Part shown: piece after piece, positions 23,926 through 35,628 of the stretch
How positions within the stretch are numbered: position 1 is the first letter of the stretch
Layout: every line of letters begins with the position of its first letter
Origin: Wolfiporia cocos
Lineage: Eukaryota; Basidiomycota; Agaricomycetes; Polyporales; Phaeolaceae
Reading direction: 5' to 3'
Assembly (NCBI GenBank): GCA_029448655.1
Contig: JACCLO010000004.1
Span: 3,100,001 to 3,164,000 of the forward strand
Length of the DNA: 64,000 bases
The notes under the pieces: generated by a model
What the model saw: the letters and a program-made list of their open reading frames with translations, nothing else
The model's database searches: none
Told to the model about the DNA's origin: nothing
Made by a program: the position numbers and the translations under genes

Positions 23926-25169
23926 CTACTGTTGCGTTCCTGCTGCCTGGGACATCGCAGCCTGCCCTGCTGCTGTGGCGGCCAATCGTGACCGTTTCCG
24001 TTCCGCCTCTGTATAAAGCGCGTAAAGACCATATTTACCATAAGACACGAGTCACACATACCGGCCTCCTTCTCTCTCTCGATTTCCGCGACGATCGCCT
24101 CGATTTGCGACAAGTCCAAGGCCTGCCCCGAAACGTTGAGTTATGGATTGTACGCGCGTGAAATGACATACACTGATCTTCCCATAGCTCTCCATGACGT
24201 TGATCTCGATGTTCTTCGCGCCAGTCTGAACAACCTCGAGCAGGCTCTTGATAGTGAGCTTGATGGTTTCATCCCTCGACATGTCGTCCTTGTGGTTCTT
24301 CTCCAAGAATTCACGGACCGTCTTTGACGACCGGCCGATAGCATTAGCCTGCACCACCACGGATACGCTGAGTATGCAAGCCACAACACAGTATCGGCGG
24401 GATACGCCCCATACCTTCCAAGCACTATAAGTTCCTCCGGGCTCAGTCTGATAAAGTCGGGGCCGTGTGTCGTTGGGATCAAATCCAACGATGAGAGTTG
24501 AGATTCCGAATGGCCTGACACCTCCGGATTGCGTGTATCGCTGTATTTGATATCAGCAATCTCTTCGGGGACAGAAGTATGGGGCATAGTAGCAAACCTG
24601 CTGAATGCCTGCAATGTGTCTTGTGATGTACTCCACGGTGACGGGATCTTCTACGGTCAGACGGTGGCTCTGGCATTGTATCCGTGCTTTGTCGATCAAG
24701 ACTCGCCCGTCCGCATTTAGTCCTGCTCAAATTATGTTACAATAGTTCAGAGATCTAACCAAGGCAACGCACCCGCAAAGGCAAGGCATATGTGGTCGTC
24801 AAGCATAACGACTTTACGAACGGTACGAGGGTCTTGCAATTGGAGCACCGACTTCTTCTCGACGCCCAGTACGACGACGTCCTTTCCACGTACGCCCACC
24901 TATGCATTCAGGTCAGCATATCGAGGACATTAACACGAATGTACGGGCGTACTGCGCATGTCCCCTTCTTCACGGCCTCAAGAGCATATTCGACCTGGAA
25001 GACACGTCGGACGATCGATAAGTGCCATCATAGCCATTATGACCGCATTGCGCATACCTGGAACAGATGGCCGTCCGGCGAGAAGACAGTGAGGGCTGCC
25101 AAACGCGCGTTTCAGTATTGTTCCAATTTCGCGTGCATTGAGCTCACCGCGGTCGTAGGATCTGGACAT
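23926..25169 (-). CDS. PRE6: 20S proteasome subunit alpha type-4 (yeast PRE6, human PSMA7 type)
   Basis: The first exon reads MSRSYDR and splices to [13 protein letters not shown], the invariant proteasome alpha N-terminus that gates the 20S core. Other exons contain [50 protein letters not shown] and [20 protein letters not shown] (given here in parts), plus [21 protein letters not shown]. The [12 protein letters not shown] and [14 protein letters not shown] blocks identify alpha4 rather than other alpha subunits. The last exon ends in a charged tail ([16 protein letters not shown]... stop at 23926-23928). At least seven introns are present. It is divergent from the deubiquitinase gene with about 200 nt between start codons. 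Confidence 0.93.
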
Positions 25170-25369
25170 TGTTAGGACACGGTATAGATTGGAGATGCGG
25201 GGATGTGAACGCAGCTCGCATCTCGACGAACGCGCGTCGAGCTTGCGTTTCCCGGTCACGTGTCCAAGACGCGCTGGCTGGCGGACCCGCAACCTACAGC
25301 ACACCGCCACAACTTGGGTAGTGGCTGAGAGTGATTTTGTTAAAAGTGGCAGCATCATTGCGGAGAGAC
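25170..25369. promoter_or_regulatory. bidirectional promoter between PRE6 and the C78 deubiquitinase
   Basis: Only about 200 nt separate the two start codons. The gap contains a CACGTG box at 25257-25262 inside GGTCACGTGTCC and an inverted repeat TCGACG...CGTCGA at 25223-25240. Neither is proven functional. The yeast proteasome element GGTGGCAAA is not present as an exact match. Confidence 0.45.
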
Positions 25370-27203
25370 ATGTCGTGAGTATCAATCTTCTGGTACTGAT
25401 ATTCTCTCAAAAGGCTTCAGGGGTCAGACTGTCTGTCAATTCTGCACAGAGGATCTGACTGACAGGACGCTGCAACAGCGACAAGCACACTATGATGAGC
25501 ATTTCTCCTCACGACACGGTACGAGCATCGTCTGGGATATTCGGTGAACTGATTGTGCTGATATGAGTATGTCCCAGCTATAACATCAACATCTTCACAG
25601 TCTACCGATGTTCCCGCTAGACACGGTCTGAAGGCCTGGTTCGCACCGTATGTGCCAAACTCAGGCAATCCAGAGACACAGAACATATTCTGGTATCCCT
25701 CTCAAACACATCCGCCACCACGGAACTTTAGCCCTGGTACCGTTGTGCACTTAGCCCCTGAAAGCCTTGTAAGCTCAAGTCAGTAATATGCAGGACTTAT
25801 CCCGATGACCAAGAGGGCATTAGCGAAATCGCGTGAACGTGGTAAGACGCAACGCGCGTGGCTTTGTCATGAGCAGACAGTGCATATCAACAGCGAGGCC
25901 TTTGACCGGACTTGGGGCTGCGGGTAGGTTCTATCGCACGTTCGCCGGTCGTTATCCTCACATCAGCTTGTAGCTATCGCAATTTTATGATGGCGTGCAC
26001 AGCGCTGATGGTGCAACAGCAGCAACCTATGTACTATCCCTTACTTGATCACCCGACGCCACCCGGCGTGCGTAACCTACAGGCTTGCATTGAAGAGGCA
26101 TGGGCAAAAGGTGACACAGTTTGTCGGCTGTGCACGAGTGATCTCACCCACACATTCATGTTTGAAGGTTACGACGAGGAGGGCGCCAAGCAGCTGAAAT
26201 GCCGGCTGACGGGCACTGGCAAACATATTGGTACTGGAGGTATGCAACAGGGATATTCTGCCTGCTTCATGGCCTGATCTCCAGCTAAGAATTGTATGTG
26301 GCATTCACATATCGTGGGATTCCGTGAGTCATCAGCGATGCAACTGCTGGATTCTGCTGATCTCCACAGGGCACAGCTCGTTGATTTCGAACTGAACGAC
26401 GGTACGCAGAATGGACAATCAACTCGACGATCCCCTTGACAGCTCATGATAGGTGTTGAGCCCTTACTCAACTGGGTGCTACGGCATTTTTCCGCCGATG
26501 AGTCCCCGAAGCCTACGACGTTGGACGAAGCACTGCGTGGTACCAACGCGATCGTAATCACGGACAAGATGCCTCTGATCCTGCAACACGATGGCCACTC
26601 GCGGACGGTCGTTGGTTGCGAGCGATGTTCGGACGGCAACATCAATCTTCTTGTCTTCGATCCGTCAAGGTCCGTAGTTTTGATGGCCTGCTCGCCGGAC
26701 GCTGAGAGACCCGTCTCTAGGTATATCCCGCAGGACATATGGGATGCTGGACTCGCGGTCCATAATTCGCAAATGGCTGAATCCCTGCGGTCGCACCGGA
26801 ATTCTGTGTCCAGCATTATGCACGACGCGCTTCATCCTGTACAGACGATCAGAAGTCATAAGCGCAAAGCAGATGCTGAATCAGAAGGTGAAACGGCCAA
26901 GAAGCCGCGTGCGAGTATGGACGCGCAAGACGGCGACCAGACCACGCCTACCCGCAACAACGTCGCGCAGGACAATGTTCAACGTGATCCCGACTCGTCG
27001 AAGGTTCTGAACATTGTCAGATTGAGCGCGAGTATGCTAAGGTATGCGGTTGCCTTTGGGCCTATATCTATAGCAATAACTGTCATCCTTTCATTTTCAG
27101 AAAGAAACGCCGATATCAAATCCTGTACTTTCCCCTCACCGAGCCCCTAACCGAGTCGGAACGGTGGGCTAGGCGAGAATTGACGTGCGTGAAGATCGGA
27201 TAA
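25370..27203 (+). CDS. ZUP1: peptidase C78 family deubiquitinase (ZUP1/ZUFSP, S. pombe Mug105 type) with N-terminal C2H2 finger
   Basis: The start is a 5-nt exon ATGTC (25370-25374) joined over a 46-nt intron to 25421, giving MSGQTVCQFCTEDL. A zinc finger follows: C-x2-C...H-x3-H (CQFC...AHYDEHFSSRH), resembling a ubiquitin-binding UBZ-type finger. Later exons give GLIPMTKRALAKSRERGKTQR and the catalytic motif DRTWGCGYRNF, whose Cys-Gly pair is split by an intron at about 25927-25974. Downstream are LQACIEEAWAKG, GTGKHIGTG and RGIPAQLVDFEL, with HDGHSRTVVG and LLVFDPS supplying the likely catalytic His and Asp. A disordered basic linker (KRKADAESEG) precedes a short C-terminal exon RYQILYFPLTEPLTESERW. 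This family cleaves K63-linked ubiquitin; a UFM1 protease role is less likely. Confidence 0.85.
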
Positions 27204-27543
27204 CTGTTCTGAATGAAACCGTCCGTTTCTATCGGTTCTACTCTGCTTCATCATGATTACGTTCCTGTACCATCCGCATAACTTATTTGATTTTGATACT
27301 GCTATCGTTGATTGGTATGCCGCCTTCCGTCCTTCGAAGCATTCAATTTATGCTGCTGAAACACGTACCGTCCTCATAAACGATCAATTGTGAGACGTGT
27401 CCATGTGCGATAATGATGAGCGTTGACGTCTCACACTAATCAAGTGAACCAGCCACACTGTGCTCCGATAATCGGGCGCATTGAACACCGAAACACGCGC
27501 ACATAGGTATACATAGCCTCAAGAGAGGCCGATATCAAACAAT
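27204..27543. other. intergenic between convergent genes
   Basis: A 340-nt gap holds the 3' flanks of the deubiquitinase (plus) and TFB3 (minus). It is AT-rich with no open frame of note. Nothing else is seen. Confidence 0.6.
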
Positions 27544-28912
27544 CTACGCTGATGCCACTTCTGGAGCCACACCGGAGGACCTGGAGGTTGTGAGCTGATC
27601 TGTGTGATGCAACCCTGACAGAGGCACGATCTCAAGTCCGGCCACCGCAGAGCGCAGCGCGCGCTCCCAAGCCTCCTCGACGCGGTATCCGCCTGCGCGC
27701 ATTATGCCCTCGCGGTCGCGCCGCACCGCCTCGCTCGCAGGATCATCGTAGCTGTCGCTTATCACGTACATGTCCTCGTACGCGTACCAGTCGTCCTGGA
27801 GCGGCACATGCGGCACGTCGGGCACGACGGTAGTCTGCGCCGTCCGTGTGCGCAGGCGAGAGCTGCCCTGAAATCCGTGCGAGGACGAGCGCGCGGACGC
27901 ACGGCGCAGCGCCTCGGCGCGCGAGCGGGCAATGAGCTTCACCGCGTCCTTGTCGCTTGTTTCGAGCTTGTCTATGATCTCGCGGCGTTCCTTCTCACGC
28001 TCTTCTCGCTCCTCTTCCTCCGCTCGCCGGAGCTCGAGCGCGCGCAGTTCGCGCTCCTGCCGCTCGGCTTCCTCCTGTTCCTTCAGATACCGATTGTACT
28101 GCTCCTCGCGCTGGATATTTAGTTCAATAAGGGCAGCGTTCTCTTGTCGGTATGCTGCAATGCGCGCTTCGGTCTCTGGAATGTTGATTTCGTTGATCAG
28201 ATTGAATGCTGCGGTCAAATGTGCATTGTGTGAGCATGAACCGGAATAGGAAGTTTATGATATACATGGACATACTTATATCCTCAACCTCCTCGAGGTA
28301 GTCATTATATGAGCGAAGATCAGGAAAGTCTTCTCTTCTCTTATTGAATCTACGCGGAGTTAGACTTGATTTCGACAGTCAAGATCTGGCTTACTCTTTG
28401 GCAATACGCCTTCTAATCGCAACTTCTTTCTCAACTCCCAGGTCCTCGAACGTCTGAGGCGTAAATGCAAGCTTCCGCAGTACCTTGTTACATATCGGGC
28501 ACGGCGCGGGACCCAAAGTAAATAGGCGGTCTATACAAGATTCACACCTGACAGCATGAGTATATCGTTTGTAAGATCATTTGGGTACATTGAGGTCCTA
28601 CATTTTGTGATAGCAAGCGCCCACCAAGAGGCGCAGCTTTGGGTTCAGGTATCTATCAGACTTGCATACTGGACATTGGTCATCCATAGACTAGGGTGAT
28701 CGCCTTTGTAAGGTTGCATTGTCTTGCAGTTGGAAGTAGCTCACAAAGTACTCCGATGTCCTCCCTGATGTATCCTTTACACCTCCACCAAAGACGGTCG
28801 TCGATGTACTCTGGACCTGCGGTGTAGTCGTCCGGCCATTTGTGCTTGTCGAGACACCGCCTTTGCGGATGACAGTTCCCCTCAGCCAGCTATTTGCATT
28901 TGGGCGCGACAT
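27544..28912 (-). CDS. TFB3: TFIIH subunit TFB3 / CDK-activating kinase assembly factor MAT1
   Basis: The first exon (from 28912) is a low-complexity leader MSRPNANSWLRGTVIRK. After an intron the RING finger appears: MDDQCPVCKSDRYLNPKL, LVGACYHKM, then in the next exons CESCIDRLFTLGPAPCPIC. Next are VLRKLAFTPQTFEDLGVEKE and the region AFNLINEINIPETEARIA of the long exon 27544-28218. That exon holds a long coiled coil rich in Glu/Arg (about 28150-27930), which in MAT1 links the RING to the CDK7/cyclin H-binding end. The C-terminal half is disordered. TFB3 bridges the CAK kinase to core TFIIH in transcription and repair. Confidence 0.92.
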
Positions 28913-29281
28913 ATCTCAGTCAGCAATGCACAGAATGCCAAATTATGAAGACAGCGTTTGGGCAGGAACACGATGCCTGCAGTCACTTCCAAGGATCAGC
29001 TGTGGCTTGGCGCCCGCGAAGCTGACTTCGAGACAAATGAGACTGCCGTAAGCACCTTCCTGTTGTGGCAACGTTACTCAACTCCTTGGTAATCCTTGAT
29101 CACCTCGCAGCGCCGCAGAACCTACAAAGTATGGGCATCTCCCAGGCAAACGCGTTCTATAAAGCTGGCCATCGTGGCGACAATCACCCTAGTTCGACTC
29201 GCCATCTTGGCACTCTCAATTCTCTCCGCTACCATTCTGCTCCGGCTTCCCGTCTCTCGCGTTCTGGTGACCTTTAGCATC
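28913..29281. promoter_or_regulatory. divergent intergenic region TFB3 / DODA dioxygenase
   Basis: About 370 nt between divergent start codons. An open frame upstream of the dioxygenase (from 29096) is in frame with it and could be an alternative N-terminus; otherwise nothing specific is seen. Confidence 0.4.
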
Positions 29282-30483
29282 ATGTCTAACACAGACGGAA
29301 TCAATGCATCCCTTCCCCGGACCCAAGCGGAGTGGCGCAAAGCTCTAGAGGAGCTGCCTTCTACTCCCGAGAATATCCCAGCGTTCTTCTTTGGGCATGG
29401 CTCTCCATTTCTCGCTTTCCCCGAGTCCGACGCCCATGGAGGGAACCCGGTAGTGGACCAAATGGGACCCAAAGGCCCTCTCGCCACTTTCCTGAAGGAC
29501 TTCGGACCGGCGCTGCTCAGAAAGTACAAGCCTCAGGGGATTGTGGTCTTCAGCGCCCACTGGGAGACCGTAGGCGAGCGCGTAGGTACGTCGGGCGCCG
29601 TCATTGCTGTAACATACAGGCTAACGTCAATGCAGTCACCGATTACGGCGATTCCAACCCCCTGCTGATGGACTACTATGGCTTCCAACCGGCGCTGTAC
29701 AAGCTCAAGTTCGACTCTCGCGGTGATTCGGCGCTCTCTCAGCGCATCGTTGAGCTCTATAAGCAGGTAGGCGCTGGGTGATAGATGAACGGATTGTGGA
29801 GCGAAAGAGAGCTCACGACATTGGCTGTGTGCTAGGTGGGTCACCCCGCGCGGACCACCTCGAAGCTAGAACCCCGAGGAGAAGACGGACGAGGCTTCTC
29901 TGGTCCCGGCTTGGACCACGGTGTTTTCGTACCATTCAGGCTTATGTTCGGCGAGGAATTCCGTGAGGTGCCGATAGTGCAGGTATCGATTGACGGGAGT
30001 CTGAGCCCTGAGAAGAACTGGGCGGCGGGCAAGGTTGTTGAGCAGCTCCGGTGAGTGCCAAGCGGATGCCCAAACGGGGTGCTTGTCACTCATCACTGCC
30101 TTCCGGTGAACAGACGCGAGGGCATTCTCGTGCTTGCGGGAGGGCTGATGGTGCACAATCTACGAGACTTTTCGTCATTCGCCGAGGAATCTGCCGGAAA
30201 GCTTGTGAAGGACTTTGATCGCGCGATTCTCGATGCGGTACCTGTGCCAGACGTAAGTCAGAGCGGCCTCTTCTAGCGCGCTGTGACTAAAGAGAGTGTG
30301 TCTTAGCCCCAGGCCAGGAAAGAAGCGATGGTCAACCTCACACGACATCCTGGCTTCCGCGCGGCACATCCCCGTGCAGAACACTTTGTTCCGTTGTATG
30401 TCGCTGCTGGAGCCGGAGGGGACGGAGGGGTGAAGGTGCTGTCTGCTATCTACGGGTCACCGACGTTCGCCTTCGGACTATAG
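29282..30483 (+). CDS. DODA-type extradiol aromatic ring-opening dioxygenase (4,5-DOPA dioxygenase-like)
   Basis: The LigB-superfamily metal ligands are visible: His in AFFFGHGSPFLAF, His in VVFSAHWETVGERV, and the general base His in GLDHGVFVPFRLMF. The C-terminal half has VQVSIDGSLSPEKNW, VLAGGLMVHNLRDF and HPRAEHFVPLYVAAGAGG. Introns at about 29586-29635, 29767-29833, 30050-30112 and 30254-30307 join these blocks. The start at MSNTDG (29282) gives a normal cytosolic enzyme of usual length. The frame stays open upstream to 29096 and would add a hydrophobic stretch (AIVATITLVRLAILALSIL), so a membrane-anchored form cannot be excluded. Substrates are probably catechols; the exact one is unknown. 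Confidence 0.87.
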
Positions 30484-31102
30484 CTTGCTGAAGTTGATGT
30501 ACTTTGGCGCACACATGCGTCATGAGATCGGGATATGTCGTCCAGGCGATGAAATCGAACCGTCGAGTGCGATAGCAGGCCTGATCACGTGGGCGTGAGA
30601 TGCCACGTGGGGACGTGCGCCGGATGGCTCGAATCGAGACATCTGAAATTGCAGTGAACTCGTCTAGTTACCCAGCGTAACCGCCATCTTTGCTTCGCTT
30701 CCCTCTGTATTTTACTCACCGTCACTTCGTTGCGCAGGGCGCAGTATCGGCAGCCTGCCAAATCCTGTAAGTCAGTCCGCGGTTGCCTTTCCGAGTCCAC
30801 TCTTGTTTGCCGCTCACTTCCGTCCGAGATCTGCAGTTAGTGCACACAGCCCTCTGATCTCGGCATCGTGCTATTCGTCGACTGAGTCCGCCAGCACGCC
30901 CGCCCGCTTCGATCCTATATCAGCCAGCTCCTCCGATGTATTAAGTCATCTCCTACCATCGTTCCTCCCTAGTCGCCGTCAAGGTGAGCGTTAGCCACAC
31001 GTGTTTCGTCGGAGATTCCTCCAACTCAACAGATCCTGTAGCCGCCTTACTCCAGGCGAGCAGGCGTTTATTTCACCAAAATCATTAGTCTCAGTGGCGA
31101 AT
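30484..31102. promoter_or_regulatory. PKA catalytic subunit upstream region
   Basis: About 620 nt between the dioxygenase stop and the PKA start. It is C/T-rich near 30790-30975, typical of fungal leaders. Open frames 30803-30994 and the extension of the PKA frame to 31001 have no motif. Long leaders are common for PKA genes. Confidence 0.4.
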
Positions 31103-32574
31103 ATGGAACGCCCCGCTTTTCCCGCCTTGCGTTCGACATCTCTGCCTAATCCAAACTCACGCACTCGGTCTGTCCCCCTCAATCTAGTCGTGCCGCCGCA
31201 AGGGGCGTCGGGGTTCGCCGCCGGCCAGGCTCCAATAACTCCGCCGATTTCTCCTGGCAACAGCGACGAGGGGGACCCGAGAATTGTAATCGACGTGCAG
31301 CCCCGCTTCAGCGGCGATAGTAATTGCCAGGTAGTATCTCGTCCATCTGACTCTCGTCCTGGCCAGGAGCATCACAAACGAGACTCGGACATTATGGACG
31401 TAGACGGGAGGCCGACCTCTCCCAGGCCGCCACTTCGACATCTCGAAGATGAAGAATGTCACCTGGAACGTGGAACCTTAAAGCTCACCGACTTCGAGGT
31501 CAAGGGAACGCTAGGTATAGTTAAACTTTAACCGCTAACCCCAATGACTTGACATCGCCCCATAGGTACAGGGACGTTCGCGCGGGTGCTGCTAGTACGG
31601 CTGCGCGGCGCATCAATCCCGAACACGCAAAATTGCTTCGCGTTAAAGGTCCTCCGCAAGACAGAAGTTGTTCGGCTGCGGCAAGTCGAGCATGTCAACG
31701 CGGAGCGGTACATCCTGTCACGCGTCCGACACCCGTTCATCGTCGATCTCTACGCCACTTTCCAGGACAGCCTGAACATCTACATGTTACTCTCATACGT
31801 CCCTGGAGGCGAGCTCTTCACCCATCTCCGTAGAGCACGCCGCTTCACACCGGACGTGACTCGGTTTTACCTCGCCAACATCATCCTCGCGTTGAAGTAT
31901 CTCCATTCGTTCAACATCATCTACCGCGACCTCAAGCCAGAGAATCTGCTGCTTGACTCGCGTGGGTATCTGCGCCTGTCAGACTTCGGCTTCGCAAAAA
32001 TTGTCGACGATCGTACATGGACACTCTGCGGCACGCCGGAATACCTGGCGCCCGAAATCATCCAGTCCGATGGCCACGGCAAGGCTGCCGACTGGTGGGC
32101 TTGTGGCATTCTGTGTTACGAGATGGTCGTCGGCTACCCTCCGTTCTTCGACGAGACGGCTTACGGGATCTATGAGAAAATCCTCAAGGGCAAGATTCAT
32201 TGGCCGCGTGAGATAGACCGCTTGACGAAGGACATTATCAAAGCCTTCCTGCATCCTGACCGTAGCAAGCGGTTGGGCAACCTCATTGGAGGACCGCAGG
32301 ATGTGCTCGACCATCCTTGGTTCCGTGGCGTCGACTGGGACGCTCTGGAGCGGCGCGAAATCAGGGTATGTACAATTGCGACGTACTCTCATCGTGCTAA
32401 CGAGGATTCCAGGCCCCCATCATCCCGCATGTCACTTCGTTAGATGACACACGCCACTTCTCGCACCTACCGCTTCCTCCAGCGGAGGAGATTCCCGGCC
32501 TCGTAAGGGAAGAACATCCGCCAGCCCTACAGCAGCGGTTCGACCCTACAGCGTACCAATTCATGGAATTCTAA
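31103..32574 (+). CDS. PKA1: cAMP-dependent protein kinase catalytic subunit
   Basis: Exon 1 (31103-31514) encodes a Ser/Pro-rich, disordered N-terminus of about 125 residues and the start of the kinase domain. It joins exon 2 (31566) to give the Gly-rich loop GTLGTGTFARV. The domain has the VAIK-type lysine in CFALKVLRK, IIYRDLKPENLLLD (catalytic loop), LSDFGFAKIV (Mg loop), the activation loop TWTLCGTPEYLAPE with the PDK1 site Thr, and WWACGILCYEMVVGYPPFF. An intron at about 32366-32412 leads to the AGC C-tail, which ends in YQFMEF, the FxxF motif that docks on the N-lobe. Fungal PKA controls growth, nutrient sensing and development. Confidence 0.93.
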
Positions 32575-33986
32575 TCCGGGGTCTATCAACTATGACATTT
32601 GAGTTCAGGTTCTTGTCGCTCTGACGACCAGGAGGTGCCCGAAGGCATCGTAGCCGCCGCTTTCGGCCTTCGATTGGCCTTGAGGCCCAGCCAGATGTGC
32701 GGGCGTCCGTGACGTGCAGCCGCCCGCTTCGTCGAGTCATTCATTCTCCCTTCGTTCTTCATCAATCCTTTACATGGCCCTGTAGTTATGGCCGACAGGC
32801 TCCGCTGTTCATTTGATTATTAGCATATTATTTTCTGGACTTCCGGCTAGTCGTCTCGTGCGTCTCGTACATGGTATACATACCCTCCCTGATTCTGATT
32901 GTAGCATCTCGCTGCCCTGCTGAAGTGAAACCTCTGTAGTCTTGATAGCTTCCTCCCTGACTGATACTCTCCGATATAGCTAATCTTCGTTTCTGTATAT
33001 CTCTACTCTGGTACGGGCCGTCAAATTTGCAGCATACTTCCATCATCCTCTTGGGCGATTGGACTTCATCGGCATGGCGTATCGGTTAGCTATGCTAACC
33101 AGGGTTGGCAGTGTCCCGGTTTGCCCTGGGTCTAACCCGGGTCAATCAATGGGCCAAGGAGTCACGCGAGTAGTCTGAGCATGTAGCGAACAAGAAGTAC
33201 AAGCTGCCAGTGAGAACGATTGGCAATACTGCAATTCCCCACTCCGAGCTCTGAATTTAATCGGATAGCAATATAGTACCAGATGATGGCCTCTGCTCTC
33301 ACTGCCTGCACCGCAGGGCCAGGGACTCGTATAATTCATTACTTGCGTGCGACCGCCAGTGATCTCAGCTGTTAGCGTGAATGCTGTCGCGAGATCTGAA
33401 AGACACTATCGCTCGAGCGTATATAGCTGTACAACTTCTCGTTGTGGCACCCTGTGGCGGCTTATCGACATGTGAGATCGTTGAGGTCAACGTCGACGAC
33501 CGCCAAGGCTTGACCCTCCCGACGCTAATAGGTCGGCATCGAGATAGTACAAGGTTGCTACGTTGTGTGGGAGCCACGAATTCACTGTCAATGAGCCGCC
33601 AATTGTGTCGAGAGGGGTGATCCGCCACAGTGTTCCTATGGTTCGGCTGCTAGCCGATCAATGAGAGCCGAGCCGCATCGTCGTAGCCTTGACACGCCGC
33701 TCAAACAACTGACAACTCGTCCGCATATTTCGCGGGAAGCTGACACATGTGCAGTAATCACCGTAGATCCGCCGATTGTCGTCGACTAGTTAGCGTGATT
33801 CGCGTAACTCAAACCTTACACAACGACGGTGCTGATCGTCAATGGCAGTGGCAGGGAAATTGATTTCGGCTCGTGGCGATCCGGTTCTACTCGTGAGCAC
33901 GCTCTCGCCACACGGGCCAAACAAGCACCAATTGTCCCCGACTTTGCTGGGCGTCTGCATCTACCGTTTCTGCACTCTACATAACC
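32575..33986. other. 1.4-kb intergenic region with inverted repeats
   Basis: The left 450 nt are probably the PKA 3' flank. At 33078-33145 there are perfect short inverted repeats: GGTTAGC-tat-GCTAACC and a CCCTGGG...CCCGGG pair. Open frames at 33365-33628 on either strand lack motifs. The right part holds the SSF1 promoter. Confidence 0.5.
33078..33146. repeat. cluster of short inverted repeats
   Basis: GGTTAGC-TAT-GCTAACC forms a 7-bp stem with a 3-nt loop. About 30 nt further right, CCCGGTTTGCCCTGGGTCTAACCCGGG has two overlapping palindromes. It could be a terminator hairpin or the end of a small mobile element. Confidence 0.4.
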
Positions 33987-35522
33987 ATGGCTCGTCGCCG
34001 TAAAAATCGCACACATCTCAAGGGCGGTGCAGCGTCCAATCCTGGATCAGCGGATGGCGTCCCCAAGTCATTCGTGATAAAGCACGGCCCTGTTGGTACC
34101 TCCCTCACGCAACTCGTCCGGGATGTCCGCAAAGTCATGGAGCCCAACACCGCCAGTCGTCTCAAGGTCAGTCATCGTCTCTAGCGACTATCGCTATTCG
34201 TTACGTCGTCGAATCAGCAGCTGAACTCATACTGCAAGTGAAGGAACGGGCACGGAACAAGCTGAAGGACTTTTTCGTAATGGCGCCCGCCCTCGGCGTA
34301 ACGCACCTGCTTGCATTCACGCTGACAGACATTGCACCCTCACTGCGCATTGTGCGGTTGAGTGCTGGTCCGACGCTCAGCTTCCGGGTCGAGCGGTATA
34401 GTTTGGTCAAGGATCTAGTGAACAGTACCCGAAGAGCTCGGAGCATAGGGAGTGTCGAATATCTCAGTCCACCACTGGTGAGTTGCAACGCCTCGGCTTA
34501 GCGGTACACTTGATCTCAAGAAGGTGTCGTGACAGCTCGTACTTGCTGCTTTCCCCCAGCCTTCTCCGACTACACCTCCCCATCTCACCCTCCTGATGAA
34601 AACCTTCCAATCCCTCTTCCCACCTCTTGCGCCGCAAAAACTCTCATTGAAGTCTGCGCGACGTGTCGTGCTCATTTCGTACAACCCTGACCGCGGGACA
34701 GTCGACTTCCGACACTACCTGATCACGGTCAAGCCGTACGGCGTGTCAAAGCGGGTCCGGCGTGTCTTGGAGGGCGCCTCCACAAAAGCCTCGTCTTCAA
34801 AAGGATTCCTGGACCTTGGAAACGAGAAGGATGTAGCAGATTTCCTCCTCAGGCGCAAGGGCGAGCCAGGACCCGGCGGCAGCGACGGATACGAGTCTGC
34901 CGCGTCGTCCGCATCGAGTGTCGCGGGCGACGACGCAGATGCGGTGTCGCTCGCCGACGACTACGTGGGGAGGAATAACAAAAAGGGGCAGAAGCGTGCC
35001 GTGCGGCTCGACGAGATTGGCCCCCGGATGGAACTCAAGCTGATCAAGATCACCGAAGGCTTGCCTGGCAAGGAGGGCGGTGTCATTTACCATGAATTCA
35101 GTGTGTATCACCTCTTCATGTTGGTGTGAATCCAGCTTGACAGCTTCGTGTGAATTGCAGTCAAGAAAACGAAGGCCGAGGTTTCGGCACAAAAGGCTGC
35201 GCATACAGCTAAGGAGAAGCTCAGGAAGCAGCGCAAGGAAGAACAGGAGCACAATGTCAGGCGGAAGAAAGCTATGGCGGGCGGTAAAGATCCGGAAGCG
35301 GATGACGAGAGTGATCAGGAGGACGAGGCGAACGAATCGCAAGCGTCAGACGAGGACGAGGGTGAGGAGTACGAAGATGAAGGTAATTGGGACGATGAGG
35401 AGGAGTTCAGTGGAGGTGAGGATGATGGCAGCGAGAGTGAGGGAAGTATTGTGGAAAGCGACAGCGAGGACGAGACACCGAGACCGCCTCTCAAGAAGCC
35501 GAAAGTCAAGGGCAAACGGTAG
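33987..35522 (+). CDS. SSF1: ribosome biogenesis protein SSF1/SSF2 (Peter Pan, Brix domain)
   Basis: The N-terminus MARRRKNRTHLKGG and PKSFVIKHGPVGTSLTQLVRDVRKVMEP is diagnostic for SSF1/PPAN. The Brix domain continues with KLKDFFVMAPALGVTHLLAF, VRLSAGPTLSFRVERYSLV, HLTLLMKTFQSLFPPLAP and VVLISYNPDRGTVDFRHYLI. A disordered linker and MELKLIKITEGLPGKEGGV close the domain. The last exon (from about 35161) is Lys-rich and then strongly acidic (DDESDQEDEANES), as usual for nucleolar assembly factors. It acts in 27S pre-rRNA processing for the 60S subunit. Introns lie at about 34168-34238, 34480-34535 and 35102-35160. Confidence 0.93.
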
Positions 35523-35628
35523 ACTGGTTGCTTACCTGAACTTACGGCCATTGGACATACTTCTGCTGGTCGCTAGTATCCCCATGCACGATTTTGTATT
35601 GTGAGAGGTGTGCATCGTAACTCGAGTG

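Noticed and set aside
27808..28249. Ser/Arg-rich plus-strand ORFs
   Set aside because: The composition mirrors the Glu/Arg-rich coiled coil of TFB3 on the other strand.
34797..35342. 181-codon minus-strand ORF
   Set aside because: Antisense to the SSF1 Brix and acidic regions; it has no motif of its own.
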